In this document: in pieces, positions 23,693 to 32,521 of the stretch
Position numbering within the stretch: the first letter of the stretch is position 1
How the letters are laid out: each line of letters begins with the position of its first letter
NCBI GenBank assembly: GCA_016720595.1
Contig: JADKKI010000072.1
Location: 558,001-622,000, forward strand
Origin: Myxococcales bacterium
GTDB taxonomy: Bacteria > Myxococcota_A > Polyangia > Haliangiales > Haliangiaceae
Direction of reading: 5' to 3'
DNA: 64,000 nt
The notes under the pieces: generated by a model
Told to the model about the DNA's origin: nothing
Seen by the model: the letters and a program-made list of their open reading frames with translations, nothing else
The model's database searches: none
Made by a program: the position numbers and the translations under genes

Positions 23693-26119
23693 ATGAAGAC
23701 GCGGGAGCTCGCCACCGCGTACGCGCGATGGATCGATCGCCATCGGCACAGGATCGTCGCCGCGTCGATCGTCGTGGTCGTGCTCGCAGGGTGGCTCGCG
23801 TCGCGGCTCTCCGTCGAGGCCGACCTCTCGTACCTGCTGCCCCCGTCCGCACCGTCGGTGCAGGATCTGCGCGCGATCGAGCGGCGCGCGCAGGTGCTCG
23901 GCACCGTGATGGTGGCGGTGGAGAGCGGCGACCCGGTCCAGCGGGCGCGCGCGGCGCGGTTGCTCCGTGAACGGTTCCTCGCGTTGCCGCCCGGGTTGAT
24001 CTCGAGCGTGACGTTCGATGACGGCGTGGCGCGCAGGTTCGCGTGGGAGCACCGCTGGCTCGCCGCCTCGGTCGCCGACCTCACCGCGGCACGCGATGCT
24101 CTGCGCGCGGAGCTCCGCGACGCTCGCCTGCGGACAAATCCGCTGTACGTGGACCTCGAGGACGAGGCGCCTCCACGCCGCACAGACACGGATCGGCTGC
24201 GCGCGCGGCTCCGGGAGGCCGAGCGGGCCAAGGATGCGACCGGCGAGCTGGTCGGCAGCGACGGTCGCGTGCAGCTGATGATCCTGCGCACCGCGTATCC
24301 CTCGGGTGACATCGATCGCGATCAGCGGCTCCTCGAGGCCGTGGAGGCGACGGCCGCCGCCGTGCGGCGCGAGGTCACCGGGGTCGAGATCGGCGCGGCC
24401 GGCGACGTGGTGCTCACCGTCGCGGAGCACGACGCGATCCTCGACGGCATGGTGCTCGCGGTGATCGCGACCGTTGTGCTCGTGCTGCTCGGGCTCCTGC
24501 TCTATTACCGATCGCTCGTCGCGGTGGCCGCGCTGTCGTGGTCCCTCGTGGTCGGCGCGCTCGTGACGTTCGGGTTCGCGCGCCTCGCCGTCGGGCATCT
24601 GAACCTGGCCACCGCGTTCCTGTCCTCGATCGTGATCGGCAATGGCATCAACTTCGGGATCCTGCTGCTCGCGCGCTACATGGAGGAGCGGCGCGCGGGG
24701 AGCTCCGGGGAGGCCGCCCTCGCCGCGGCCCTCGGTGGAACCGTGGCGGGCACGCTCGCCGCGGCGCTGACCGCCGCCGTCGCGTACGGCTCGCTGACGC
24801 TGACCTCGTTCCGCGGGTTCCGGGACTTCGGGATCATCGCCGGGGTGGGCATCCTCCCGTGCTGGATCGCTGCGTACACGGTGCTCCCGGCGCTGATCGC
24901 GATCGCCGCCCGGGCGGGGCGACTGCGCTCTCGTGCGGAGCCCGCGATCGGGGCGCTGCTCGCGCGGCTCGCACCTCGCGCGCCAGGCGCGCGCGTGCTC
25001 GCGATGCTGGTGCTGACGCTCGTCGCGGGCGGGCTGACGTACCGCTACCTCGCCGGGGATCCCTTCGAGTCCGACTTTCGCAACCTGCGCTCGAGCAGCG
25101 CGGCGATCGATGCCGAGAGCCACTGGATGGGGGTGGTCGATCGTGCGTTCGGGCAGGGGATCTCGGGCGGGTTCGTGATCACGGTGAGTGATCGGGCGCA
25201 GACCGGGCCGCTGGTCGCCCGCCTCCGGGCGCTCGATGTGGGCAAGCCGGAGGCCGCGAAGCTGTTCTCCCGGCTGAGCTCTCTCGAGGATCTCGTGCCG
25301 ACCGATCAGCCAGCGCGGCTCGTGATGCTCGCGGAGCTGCGCGAGCTGCTCTCCGATGCGGCGATCGACGAGCTCGATCCCGAGGATCGACCAGACGCAC
25401 GCGCGCTTCGCCCTCCCGCAGACCTGCGTGCCATCCGCGACGAGGATCTCCCGGACGAGCTCGCCTGGCCCTACACCGAGGTGGATGGTTCGCGGGGCAA
25501 GCTCGTGCTCGCGATGCCCGGGTGGGGCTACGACAACTGGGATGCTCGCGACATCGTCCGCTTCGCGCGCGACGTGCGTGGCCTCGACCTCGGCCCGGGC
25601 GTGCTGCTCGGTGGCTCGTCGTTCGTGTTCGCGGACATGCTGGAGCTGGTCGATCGAGATGGCCCGACGGCGACGCTGGCCTCGGCGCTGGGGGCGATCT
25701 TGCTCGTGCTGCTGCTCGTCGGTCGCGGACGGCACGGGCTGGTCACCTTGGCGTGTGGGCTGACGGGGACGGTCTCGATGCTCGCCTTCGGCTCGGTGCT
25801 CGGGCTGCGCGTGAACTTCCTCGATTTCGTGGCGCTACCGATCACGATCGGGATCGGGATCGACTATGCGGTCAACCTCGCGGCGCGGGACCGTCACGAG
25901 CCGCTGCTCGGTGCGAGGGCGCTGCTGGCACGGGCGGGGAGCGCGGTCCTCCTGTGCTCGTTCACCACGATGGTGGGCTATGGCTCGCTGCTCCTCTCGC
26001 GCAATCAGGGCATCCGATCGTTTGGGGCAGCCGCGATCCTCGGCGAGGCCACGTGCCTCGGCGCCGCGCTGCTGTTCGCTCCGGCGCTCCTCGGCCTGGC
26101 GCGTAGACGCCGCCACTAG
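23693..26119 (+). CDS. MMPL/RND-superfamily lipid exporter
   Basis: 808 residues from ATG 23693. There are two halves, each with an N-terminal membrane segment (IVAASIVVVVLAGWLASRL; VLAMLVLTLVAGGLTYRYL), a periplasmic domain, and a five-helix bundle (AVIATVVLVLLGLLLYYRSL with ATAFLSSIVIGNGINFGILL; ALGAILLVLLLVGRGRHGLV with DFVALPITIGIGIDYAVNLA). The GNGINFG and GIGIDYA elements match the TM4/TM10 signatures of the MMPL/HpnN group. It probably moves a lipid or glycolipid across the inner membrane, consistent with the envelope-lipid operon opposite. Ends one base from the convergent GT39 gene. Confidence 0.92.
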   Translation: MKTRELATAYARWIDRHRHRIVAASIVVVVLAGWLASRLSVEADLSYLLPPSAPSVQDLRAIERRAQVLGTVMVAVESGDPVQRARAARLLRERFLALPPGLISSVTFDDGVARRFAWEHRWLAASVADLTAARDALRAELRDARLRTNPLYVDLEDEAPPRRTDTDRLRARLREAERAKDATGELVGSDGRVQLMILRTAYPSGDIDRDQRLLEAVEATAAAVRREVTGVEIGAAGDVVLTVAEHDAILDGMVLAVIATVVLVLLGLLLYYRSLVAVAALSWSLVVGALVTFGFARLAVGHLNLATAFLSSIVIGNGINFGILLLARYMEERRAGSSGEAALAAALGGTVAGTLAAALTAAVAYGSLTLTSFRGFRDFGIIAGVGILPCWIAAYTVLPALIAIAARAGRLRSRAEPAIGALLARLAPRAPGARVLAMLVLTLVAGGLTYRYLAGDPFESDFRNLRSSSAAIDAESHWMGVVDRAFGQGISGGFVITVSDRAQTGPLVARLRALDVGKPEAAKLFSRLSSLEDLVPTDQPARLVMLAELRELLSDAAIDELDPEDRPDARALRPPADLRAIRDEDLPDELAWPYTEVDGSRGKLVLAMPGWGYDNWDARDIVRFARDVRGLDLGPGVLLGGSSFVFADMLELVDRDGPTATLASALGAILLVLLLVGRGRHGLVTLACGLTGTVSMLAFGSVLGLRVNFLDFVALPITIGIGIDYAVNLAARDRHEPLLGARALLARAGSAVLLCSFTTMVGYGSLLLSRNQGIRSFGAAAILGEATCLGAALLFAPALLGLARRRRH

Positions 26120-26120
26120 G

Positions 26121-27686
26121 TCAGGGCGCGCTGCGCTCGAGCACGCGGACGCCCTCGACGATCGCGATCTCGTGATAGTCGCGCGCGAGGATGCTCGACA
26201 ACCGCGGATAGTGTGCAGGCGGGAACTTGCCGTAGTTGCCGATGTCCGCGAACGAGGCGTCGATCACGATGCGCGGCCGGCGCGCGGCGAAGTCGGTCTC
26301 GAGCATGGTCCACGCCTCCGGCACGATGTTCATCGTCGCATCGACCTTCGGATCGTACTGCGTGCTGGTCGCAGGGCTCATCCCGGTGAGGTAGTTCGCG
26401 AACGGGAACCTGCACCCGAGCGGGCGCTCGGCCTCGAAGTAGAGGACGGGGAGGTTGCCCCAGATGCAGACGCCTTCGCCGGGCGTCGCGCTCGCGTCGA
26501 TCACCTGGGCCATGTGCACGTAGTCGGGATCGGGTTGGCCGATCGCGTTCATCACCCGGTCGTGGAACACGCCGGCACACAGGAAAGCCGCCGCCGGGAT
26601 CGCGAGCCCCGCGACGAGGGCGGTAGGCCGGCGGCGCAGGAGCGCCATGGCGCCGGGAGCCGCGAGGACGGCGAGCACCGCCGTGACCTGATGGAAGTAG
26701 TGCCCGAAGAACCGGCCTCCCACACACACCGCGAGTGCGCTGACGAGGAGCCAGCCGCAGGCGAAGCGATAGAACGGCGCCGCCTCCTCACCGCGGCGGG
26801 CGAGGGCACGGTACGCGCCACGCAGGCCGAGCGCGTAGAGCAGGGCCGCGCTGATCACGACGAACGAGATCCGCTCCGCGGCACGTGACAGGACCTCGAC
26901 GGGATCCATCCCGCTCTGGATGTACGCGAAGTTGAACTTGAACCAGAACAACGCCGCCGGGAGCGCGGCGGCGCGCCACAGCACTACGAGGGCGAGTGCG
27001 AGGACGAGCGCGAAGCCTACCCCGATGGAGATCCAGCCAACGAGCACCGCGCCGAGCGTTCGGCGGCGGGTCCAGCCGAGGTGGAGGGCGTAGAGCGGCA
27101 GGTGGATCGCCGCCTGGTACTTGTAGAGCATCGCGACGCCGACCAGGCCTCCGGTGGCGAGGAGCCATCCGAGGCTTGGGCTCGGGGACGCGATCGCTGC
27201 GAGATACGTCGCCACGGACAATGCGAGGAACAGCACCATGTACAGCTCGCAGTTCGCCGCGAGCGAATCGAAGTCCATCATCGTCGTCGTGAACACGATC
27301 CACAGCAGCGCCGCGAGCCCGGCGGTGTGCTCGTCGGCGTGCGCGTGCCGCCGCAGGATCCGACGGAGCACGAGGGACGTGCCGAACACCACGAGGACCG
27401 TCAGCGCGTGCACGAGGAACATGCCTCCGCGCGGGCCGCCAATCGCCTGTGTGGTTGCGTAGGTCACGTAGATCAGCGGCGGCTTGTGATCCACGACGTC
27501 GCGGTAGAGGACCTGCCCGGCGATCATCTCGCGTCCGACCACCGCGTAGATCGCCTCGTCGTCGGAGAGCGCGCTGGTGCGCAGCAGGGCCACGATGCGC
27601 AGCGACACGCACACGAGCAGCAAGAGCCAGGTCACCTTGCGTGCGCTCACGCGCTCACCGTGCCCAGTCAGCTGCGCCTTGTACAT
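26121..27686 (-). CDS. GT39/ArnT-like membrane glycosyltransferase
   Basis: 521 residues with about ten hydrophobic segments. The first periplasmic loop has the paired acidic motif LSDDEAIYAVVGREMI and later DVVDHKPPLIYVTYA, characteristic of the PMT_2/ArnT group (DE/HxPP). The C-terminal 120 residues are a soluble domain (YVHMAQVIDASATPGEGVCI, PRIVIDASFADIGNYG). The family transfers a sugar from a polyprenyl-phosphate donor to a lipid or protein on the periplasmic face. ATG 27686 is preferred; a GTG at 27650 is the alternative. Divergent from the flippase-like gene 27763. Confidence 0.87.
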   Translation of the reverse strand: MYKAQLTGHGERVSARKVTWLLLLVCVSLRIVALLRTSALSDDEAIYAVVGREMIAGQVLYRDVVDHKPPLIYVTYATTQAIGGPRGGMFLVHALTVLVVFGTSLVLRRILRRHAHADEHTAGLAALLWIVFTTTMMDFDSLAANCELYMVLFLALSVATYLAAIASPSPSLGWLLATGGLVGVAMLYKYQAAIHLPLYALHLGWTRRRTLGAVLVGWISIGVGFALVLALALVVLWRAAALPAALFWFKFNFAYIQSGMDPVEVLSRAAERISFVVISAALLYALGLRGAYRALARRGEEAAPFYRFACGWLLVSALAVCVGGRFFGHYFHQVTAVLAVLAAPGAMALLRRRPTALVAGLAIPAAAFLCAGVFHDRVMNAIGQPDPDYVHMAQVIDASATPGEGVCIWGNLPVLYFEAERPLGCRFPFANYLTGMSPATSTQYDPKVDATMNIVPEAWTMLETDFAARRPRIVIDASFADIGNYGKFPPAHYPRLSSILARDYHEIAIVEGVRVLERSAP

Positions 27687-27723
27687 CCCAAATCGTGATC
27701 GGTGATCGGATCGCGATTTCGGC

Positions 27724-27751
27724 GAAGGGTTCGGGCTCGGCCGGGTACTCA
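27724..27751 (+). promoter_or_regulatory. Recurrent promoter element, copy C
   Basis: GAAGGGTT, ten bases, CGGGTACTCA, ending 11 bases before GTG 27763. Same orientation and spacing as the other copies. Confidence 0.6.
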
Positions 27752-27762
27752 GGTGCGGAGCC

Positions 27763-28692
27763 GTGCATCTCTCGCGAACCCACCTGCGCTGGATCCTGCG
27801 GGTGGTCGCGATCTCCGTCGTCGCGGCCGGCGTGGTGTGGATGGTGCGCGGGATCGATCTCGATGCGTTTGGCCGCGTGTTGTCGTCAGCTCGGTGGTGG
27901 CCGATCGCGGTCGCCGCGGTGATCAACTTCGGCCTGATCGCCTGCAAGGCGGTCGCGTGGCGGTTGTTGCTGGGCCCCGCGTACCCGGTGCCGCTGCGCA
28001 GGCTGTTCGACTACACGGTGACTTCGTGCGCGGCGTCGGTGATCTTGCCGCTGCGGGCCGGCGAGCTGGTGCGCCTCTGGTTACTGCGTGATCGTGATGG
28101 CGTGCCGATCGCGCACGCCGCCGCGGTCGCGATGATCGAGAAGCTCCTCGATATCGTCTCGATGGTGATCCTCGTCGTGCCCCTGCCGTGGCTGGTCGAG
28201 GACCTCCCGTCATCGCTCGGCCGCTGGATCACGGTGCTCGCGACCGGGGTGCTGTGCGTACTGGTCGTGTTGGGGCTCGTGGCGACGCGGCTCGCACGTG
28301 CGAGCTTTGCGGCCCGGTTCGCCGACGCGATCAACGTGGTGCGTCGCCCCCGGGTGTTCGCCGCGACCCTCGCGGTGCTCCTCGCGAGCTGGCTCATCGA
28401 CCTCGTGATGATCAGCCTGGTCGCCTGGGCGGTCGGGATCGAGCTCTCGATCGGCGCCGGGATCCTCGTCCTGTTCTCGGTGAATCTCGCGATCGCGGTG
28501 CCCTCGACGCCAGGGCAGCTCGGGACGCTCGAGGTGGGCGCGGTGATCGGCCTCCACGTTCTCGGGGTCTCCGGGGAGAAGAGCCTAGCGTTTGCGCTCG
28601 CTTACCACGTCTTGCAGGTCGTGCCGGTCGTGCTCGTGGGGCTCGCGCTCAATGCCCGGGTCCTGGTTTCGGGAGGCCGGGAACGATCCTAG
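27763..28692 (+). CDS. Lysylphosphatidylglycerol-synthase-TM (UPF0104) family membrane protein
   Basis: 309 residues, about eight membrane helices. Family elements: WWPIAVAAVINFGLIACKAV, SCAASVILPLRAGELVRLWL (the conserved P-x-R-x-GE), and FSVNLAIAVPSTPGQLGTLE. The family includes the flippase part of MprF and glycolipid-associated membrane proteins; there is no aminoacyl-transfer domain here. With the GT39 transferase opposite and the MMPL exporter nearby, a role in moving or displaying a lipid-linked glycan is plausible (inference). GTG start behind promoter copy C. Confidence 0.88.
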   Translation: MHLSRTHLRWILRVVAISVVAAGVVWMVRGIDLDAFGRVLSSARWWPIAVAAVINFGLIACKAVAWRLLLGPAYPVPLRRLFDYTVTSCAASVILPLRAGELVRLWLLRDRDGVPIAHAAAVAMIEKLLDIVSMVILVVPLPWLVEDLPSSLGRWITVLATGVLCVLVVLGLVATRLARASFAARFADAINVVRRPRVFAATLAVLLASWLIDLVMISLVAWAVGIELSIGAGILVLFSVNLAIAVPSTPGQLGTLEVGAVIGLHVLGVSGEKSLAFALAYHVLQVVPVVLVGLALNARVLVSGGRERS

Positions 28693-28693
28693 C

Positions 28694-28721
28694 GAAGGAT
28701 TGGTTCCTCGTCGGGAACTAA
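28694..28721 (+). promoter_or_regulatory. Recurrent promoter element, copy B
   Basis: GAAGGATT, ten bases, CGGGAACTAA, ending seven bases before ATG 28729 of ECF cassette 2. Its left half is identical to copy A of cassette 1. Transcription starting a normal distance from a -10 here would give a leaderless or nearly leaderless message. Confidence 0.65.
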
Positions 28722-28728
28722 CCCTGGA

Positions 28729-29664
28729 ATGTCCTTCTTCGTCCGACCGCTTGGGATCGCGGGCGTGCTGCTCGCCGCCCGGGCGGCCGCGGCGTCGCCA
28801 TGCGAACCCTCGGCCGCGCTCGCCGGGGATCCGGCGCTGGTCGCGACGGTCGGCGACCTGCTCGTCCAGCACGGCATCGGCAACGTGGGTGAGGGCTGTC
28901 CTCGGGTCCGCGCGCGGCTCGAGCGCCGGGACCGCAGCATCGTGGTCGTCCGCGTCGGAGATCCGGAGGAGGAGCGGGTGGTCACCGAGCCCGCGACCGC
29001 CGCGACGATCATCGAGTCCTGGAGCCGGAGCGACTTCGAGAACCCGCTGCTCGCGACCCACGCGGCGACCCTGACGCTTGTGACGCCTGTGACGCCCGCT
29101 GCAACCTCGGTCACCAGCCTGCGAGAAGCCCTCACGCCGAGCGCACCACCCCTGCCGTCGATGCCGGCCCGCCTGCAGCTGTTCTCGGCGGCGGAGACCT
29201 CGTTCGCCGACGATCGCACGAGCTGGGTCGGCTTCATGGTCGGGGTCTGTGTGCAGCTCGGTCGTGCGTGCGCCTCCGCGCGTGGCCGCTACGCCGCGGT
29301 GGTGGATGGACCCGGGATGTGGAGCGAGGCCGAGCGTCATGCCGCTGACGTGCTGTTCGGCGGCGACATCCCGTTCCGGCTCGGCCACACCACACTCTCG
29401 ACCGGCTTCGGTGCCGGCATGGGCTCCGTGCACACGGGTACGCGGGCCAGCGGGATGCCACAGGGCAGCGAGACGTTCGGGCTTCGCGCGGATGCGCACA
29501 TGGCGTGGACCATCCCGCTCGGCCTCCGGATCGCGCTCGAGGTCTCTGCCACCCTCGATGTCTCGCAGGTGACCGACGTCGAGGGTTCGGTCAGCGCAGG
29601 CGTCACCAACGAGCCACGGATCTTCGGGCGGCTCGGCGCGGGCCTGCGGTTCGGAGGGATGTGA
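28729..29664 (+). CDS. Exported beta-barrel-like protein heading ECF cassette 2
   Basis: 311 residues with a signal peptide (MSFFVRPLGIAGVLLAARAA), an N-terminal periplasmic domain (AALAGDPALVATVGDLLVQH, ATAATIIESWSRSDFENPLL) and a Gly-rich barrel-like C-terminus ending RIFGRLGAGLRFGGM. It parallels the product of 4313-5245 along its whole length, so the two are paralogues. No named family recognised. The gene lies directly behind promoter copy B, and its stop overlaps the sigma factor start (TGATG). Confidence 0.8.
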   Translation: MSFFVRPLGIAGVLLAARAAAASPCEPSAALAGDPALVATVGDLLVQHGIGNVGEGCPRVRARLERRDRSIVVVRVGDPEEERVVTEPATAATIIESWSRSDFENPLLATHAATLTLVTPVTPAATSVTSLREALTPSAPPLPSMPARLQLFSAAETSFADDRTSWVGFMVGVCVQLGRACASARGRYAAVVDGPGMWSEAERHAADVLFGGDIPFRLGHTTLSTGFGAGMGSVHTGTRASGMPQGSETFGLRADAHMAWTIPLGLRIALEVSATLDVSQVTDVEGSVSAGVTNEPRIFGRLGAGLRFGGM

Positions 29665-30254
29665 TGGGCCGCTTGATCCCGCTGCGACGGATCTCTGGTG
29701 ACAGCGCGGATCTCTCCGACGAGGCGCTCCTCGCGGCGTGCGCCACGGGAGATCGCACCGCGCTCGGAGGCCTGTTCGACAGGTTTCATCTCGCCGTCTA
29801 TCGGTTCGTCTCCCGGCTCCCGGCCATCGACGAGATGGCGCGCGACGACGTGGTCCAGGCGACGTTCCTCGAGTTGCCCCGCACCGCCGCGCAGTTCCAG
29901 GGCCACTCCTCGGTCAAGACCTGGATCCTCGGCGTGGCGTCCAACGTGGCGCGGCACCAGATGCGCAGCGAGCAGCGCCGGCGGGTCAACCAGGATCAGT
30001 TCGCCGCCGGGCCCAGCGTGGTGCCCGAGCAGCCGGATGCCGAGGTGGATCGCCACCGGCTCCTCCTGCGGATCGCCGACGTGCTCCAGACGCTGCCTCA
30101 TGACCAGCAGCTCGCGCTCGTCCTGTGTGACATCGAGCAGCTCCCGGGCGTCGAGGTCGCGAGGATGTTCGAGATCCCGGAGGGCACGCTGTGGCGGCGC
30201 CTCCACATGGCGCGCAAGGCGCTGCGCGCGGCGCTCGCGAAGAGGCCGGGATGA
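29664..30254 (+). CDS. ECF-family RNA polymerase sigma factor, cassette 2
   Basis: 196 residues. ATG 29664 is preferred over the GTG three bases upstream because the GGAGGG ribosome site at 29653-29658 is then correctly spaced. Region 2: LFDRFHLAVYRFVSRLPAID, VVQATFLELPRTAAQFQGHS, SVKTWILGVASNVARHQMR. Region 4: VLQTLPHDQQLALVLCDIEQ, VARMFEIPEGTLWRRLHMAR. Nearly the same framework as cassette 1, so the two factors may recognise similar promoters. The stop overlaps the anti-sigma start as ATGA. Confidence 0.93.
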   Translation: MGRLIPLRRISGDSADLSDEALLAACATGDRTALGGLFDRFHLAVYRFVSRLPAIDEMARDDVVQATFLELPRTAAQFQGHSSVKTWILGVASNVARHQMRSEQRRRVNQDQFAAGPSVVPEQPDAEVDRHRLLLRIADVLQTLPHDQQLALVLCDIEQLPGVEVARMFEIPEGTLWRRLHMARKALRAALAKRPG

Positions 30255-31540
30255 CCCGGCTGGCCTGTCCATCGGAGCTGGAGCTCGACCGCGCGGTCAG
30301 CGTGGGCGCAGATCCGGAGCTCGCTGTTCACCTCGATGGCTGTGAGGTGTGTCGCGCGTTGTGGGACGAGACCGTCGGTGCCGTCGAGCTGGTCCGCGAG
30401 CTGCCCTTCGAGGCACCTTCGGCCATTCACATCGAGGAGCGCCGCACCGCCTTGCTCGCAGCGTGGGAGGGCGTGTCCTCAGTTCGTAGCACGGCGCCGA
30501 TCGCGCCGTTCTCGCACGACGAAGCCGGTCCGGACGATCCGGCCAACGGTGTGAGCGAACTCGCGCAGGCGAAGGACGCCGCACCTCCTGGCTCGCGTCG
30601 CGACCTGCGCTGGATCGCCCTCACGATGGGCGTGGCTGCGACGGTGGTGATCGCGATCGCTGCGCGCCCCGGATCGCACAACCCCGACGAGGTCACTGCA
30701 CCTCCGCGGCGCGGCGTGGTGCATGCGCACGAAGGGGCCCGCTTCACGCTCGCCGCGCGGCCGCCCGACGAGATCGTCCGGCTGCGGGATGGCGTGATCG
30801 ATCTCGATGTCGATCCGCTGTCGGCCGGCGAACGGTTCCGGGTGGTGGTCGGCACCGACGAGGTCGAGGTCCGTGGCACCTCGTTCGAGGTCGTGGCCAT
30901 GGCCGACCACCTGGTGTCCGTGCACGTCGTCCACGGGCGGGTCGAGGTCAGGCGCGCGGGCAACGCGCCCGTCGTGCTGTCTGGCGGTGAGGCCTGGCAC
31001 GCGCCGGTGGCGAGCGTGCTGACCCCGGCACCGACGCCGGCTCCGGTGATCGTGAGCCCAGCGCGGCCCACGCCCACGCGGCCTGCGGTCACGACCGCGC
31101 CGAATCCCCCACGCGTGGAGCTGCTGCCCGCGCCGGCGCCACCGCCCAAGGCTCCGGATCCGCAGGAGGCCGCGTTCGTCCGAGGCTGGGACGCGATGAG
31201 GCAGGGTGAGTACGGTCAGGCTGCCGCCGCGTTCAATCGCGCCGTCGCCCTCGCTCCCGATGGTGCGCTGTCGGAGGACGCGACGTTCTGGCATGCGGTC
31301 GCCGTGGCGCGGTTGCATCGAACCTCGGAGGCGATCGCCGCGTTCCGCTCGTTCCTCGATGCCTTCCCGGTCAGCACGCGCGCGGGAGAGGCATCCGCGA
31401 TGCTCGGCTGGCTCCTCGTCGAGACGCACGAGCTCGACGAGGCCCGTCGGAGATTCCATGCGGCCGAGAACGACCCCAACGTCAACGCGCGGGCGAGCGC
31501 GCTCCAGGGCCTCGAGGCGCTCGACGGCAAGCGGCCCTGA
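30251..31540 (+). CDS. Zinc-finger anti-sigma / FecR / TPR membrane protein, cassette 2
   Basis: 429 residues. The ZAS motif HLDGCEVC lies near 27-34 and a membrane segment (IALTMGVAATVVIAIAA) near 120. A FecR-like domain (DGVIDLDVDPLSAGERFRVV, DEVEVRGTSFEVV) follows, then a Pro/Thr linker (about 250-310) and C-terminal TPR-like repeats (AFVRGWDAMRQGEYGQAAAA, EASAMLGWLLVETHELDEAR). The same architecture as the product of 5844-7148, with a longer cytoplasmic stretch before the membrane. Expected to hold the coupled ECF factor until a periplasmic signal arrives. A methyltransferase gene follows after three bases. Confidence 0.88.
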   Translation: MTRLACPSELELDRAVSVGADPELAVHLDGCEVCRALWDETVGAVELVRELPFEAPSAIHIEERRTALLAAWEGVSSVRSTAPIAPFSHDEAGPDDPANGVSELAQAKDAAPPGSRRDLRWIALTMGVAATVVIAIAARPGSHNPDEVTAPPRRGVVHAHEGARFTLAARPPDEIVRLRDGVIDLDVDPLSAGERFRVVVGTDEVEVRGTSFEVVAMADHLVSVHVVHGRVEVRRAGNAPVVLSGGEAWHAPVASVLTPAPTPAPVIVSPARPTPTRPAVTTAPNPPRVELLPAPAPPPKAPDPQEAAFVRGWDAMRQGEYGQAAAAFNRAVALAPDGALSEDATFWHAVAVARLHRTSEAIAAFRSFLDAFPVSTRAGEASAMLGWLLVETHELDEARRRFHAAENDPNVNARASALQGLEALDGKRP

Positions 31541-31543
31541 TCG

Positions 31544-32509
31544 ATGATGGACGCGATCGAGCGCGTGGAGGCCTGCGAGCTGTGCGGTGGGCGATCGTTT
31601 CGACCGCGCCGGGTCTGGAAGGATCTGCTGCTGTTCGGGCCGCAGACCTGGCGGCTGGTCTCGTGCGAGGACTGCTCGCTCCACTTCATCAGCCCGCGGC
31701 CGACCCGCAGCGCGATCGGCGCGTTCTATCCCGACGACTATCCCGCGCACCTCGCAGCACCGACGACGCCGAAGGCGTGGCAGCGCGCGGTGTCGAGTCA
31801 GGCGAGCGCGCGGCGCGGGCTGCTGTGGCGCACGTGGATCCACTTTCGCCAGGACCTGTCCTGGTATCGGTTCCCGCGCTGGCACGGCGAGGGGCATGTC
31901 CTCGACGTTGGCTGTGGCAGCGGCGGGCGCTACCTCGATGTCCTCCGGGGCCTCGGGTGGTCGACGTACGGCGTGGAGCCCTCGGCGCAGGCCGTGGCAG
32001 CGGCGTCGGCGAACGGACATCAGGCGGTGGTGGGGACCGCCGAGCAGCAGCACTTTCCGAACGAGAGCATGGACGTCGTCACGATGTGGCACGTGCTCGA
32101 ACACACACACTCGCCGTCGCAGGCGCTCGACGCATGCTTCCGCACCCTCCGTCCCGGCGGTCGGCTCTCGCTGTGCGTGCCGAACTACGCGAGCCTGCAG
32201 GCGGCGATGTTTGGACGCTTCTGGTGGAGCTGCGATGCGCCCCGCCACCTGTTCCAGTTCACGCGCCCGACCATCCGTCGCTTCCTCGAGCAGGCCGGGT
32301 TCCGCGTCCTCTCGATCACCACGCGCACCGGCGCGACGAGCTGGCAGCGCGCGTTCCGGCACATGCTGAACGGCCTGCTCGGCACCCACTGGTCACGTGA
32401 CTCGAGCGTCGCGATCACGCTCTCCGATCCCCTCGTGGCCGTGCTGTCGGCGTTCCGCTTCTTCGGGGTAGGCGCGGAGCTCCGGGTGATCGCCGAACGG
32501 CCGGCGTGA
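31544..32509 (+). CDS. SAM-dependent methyltransferase with N-terminal zinc ribbon
   Basis: 321 residues. The N-terminus holds two Cys pairs (CELCGG and CEDCSL) forming a zinc-ribbon-like knuckle. Motif I is VLDVGCGSGGRYLDVL at about 115-130, post-I is YGVEPSAQ, and the VTMWHVLEHTHSPSQAL block is typical of the Methyltransf_23 group acting on sugars or lipids. It follows ECF cassette 2 by three bases, so it is probably co-transcribed and may be an output gene of that sigma factor (inference). The substrate is unknown. Confidence 0.88.
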   Translation: MMDAIERVEACELCGGRSFRPRRVWKDLLLFGPQTWRLVSCEDCSLHFISPRPTRSAIGAFYPDDYPAHLAAPTTPKAWQRAVSSQASARRGLLWRTWIHFRQDLSWYRFPRWHGEGHVLDVGCGSGGRYLDVLRGLGWSTYGVEPSAQAVAAASANGHQAVVGTAEQQHFPNESMDVVTMWHVLEHTHSPSQALDACFRTLRPGGRLSLCVPNYASLQAAMFGRFWWSCDAPRHLFQFTRPTIRRFLEQAGFRVLSITTRTGATSWQRAFRHMLNGLLGTHWSRDSSVAITLSDPLVAVLSAFRFFGVGAELRVIAERPA

Positions 32510-32521
32510 GCTGGCAGCGGC

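Noticed and set aside
31611..31638. Promoter-element-like GAAGGATC then CGGGCCGCAG
   Set aside because: Inside the methyltransferase coding region, the right half lacks ACTNA, and no gene start follows.
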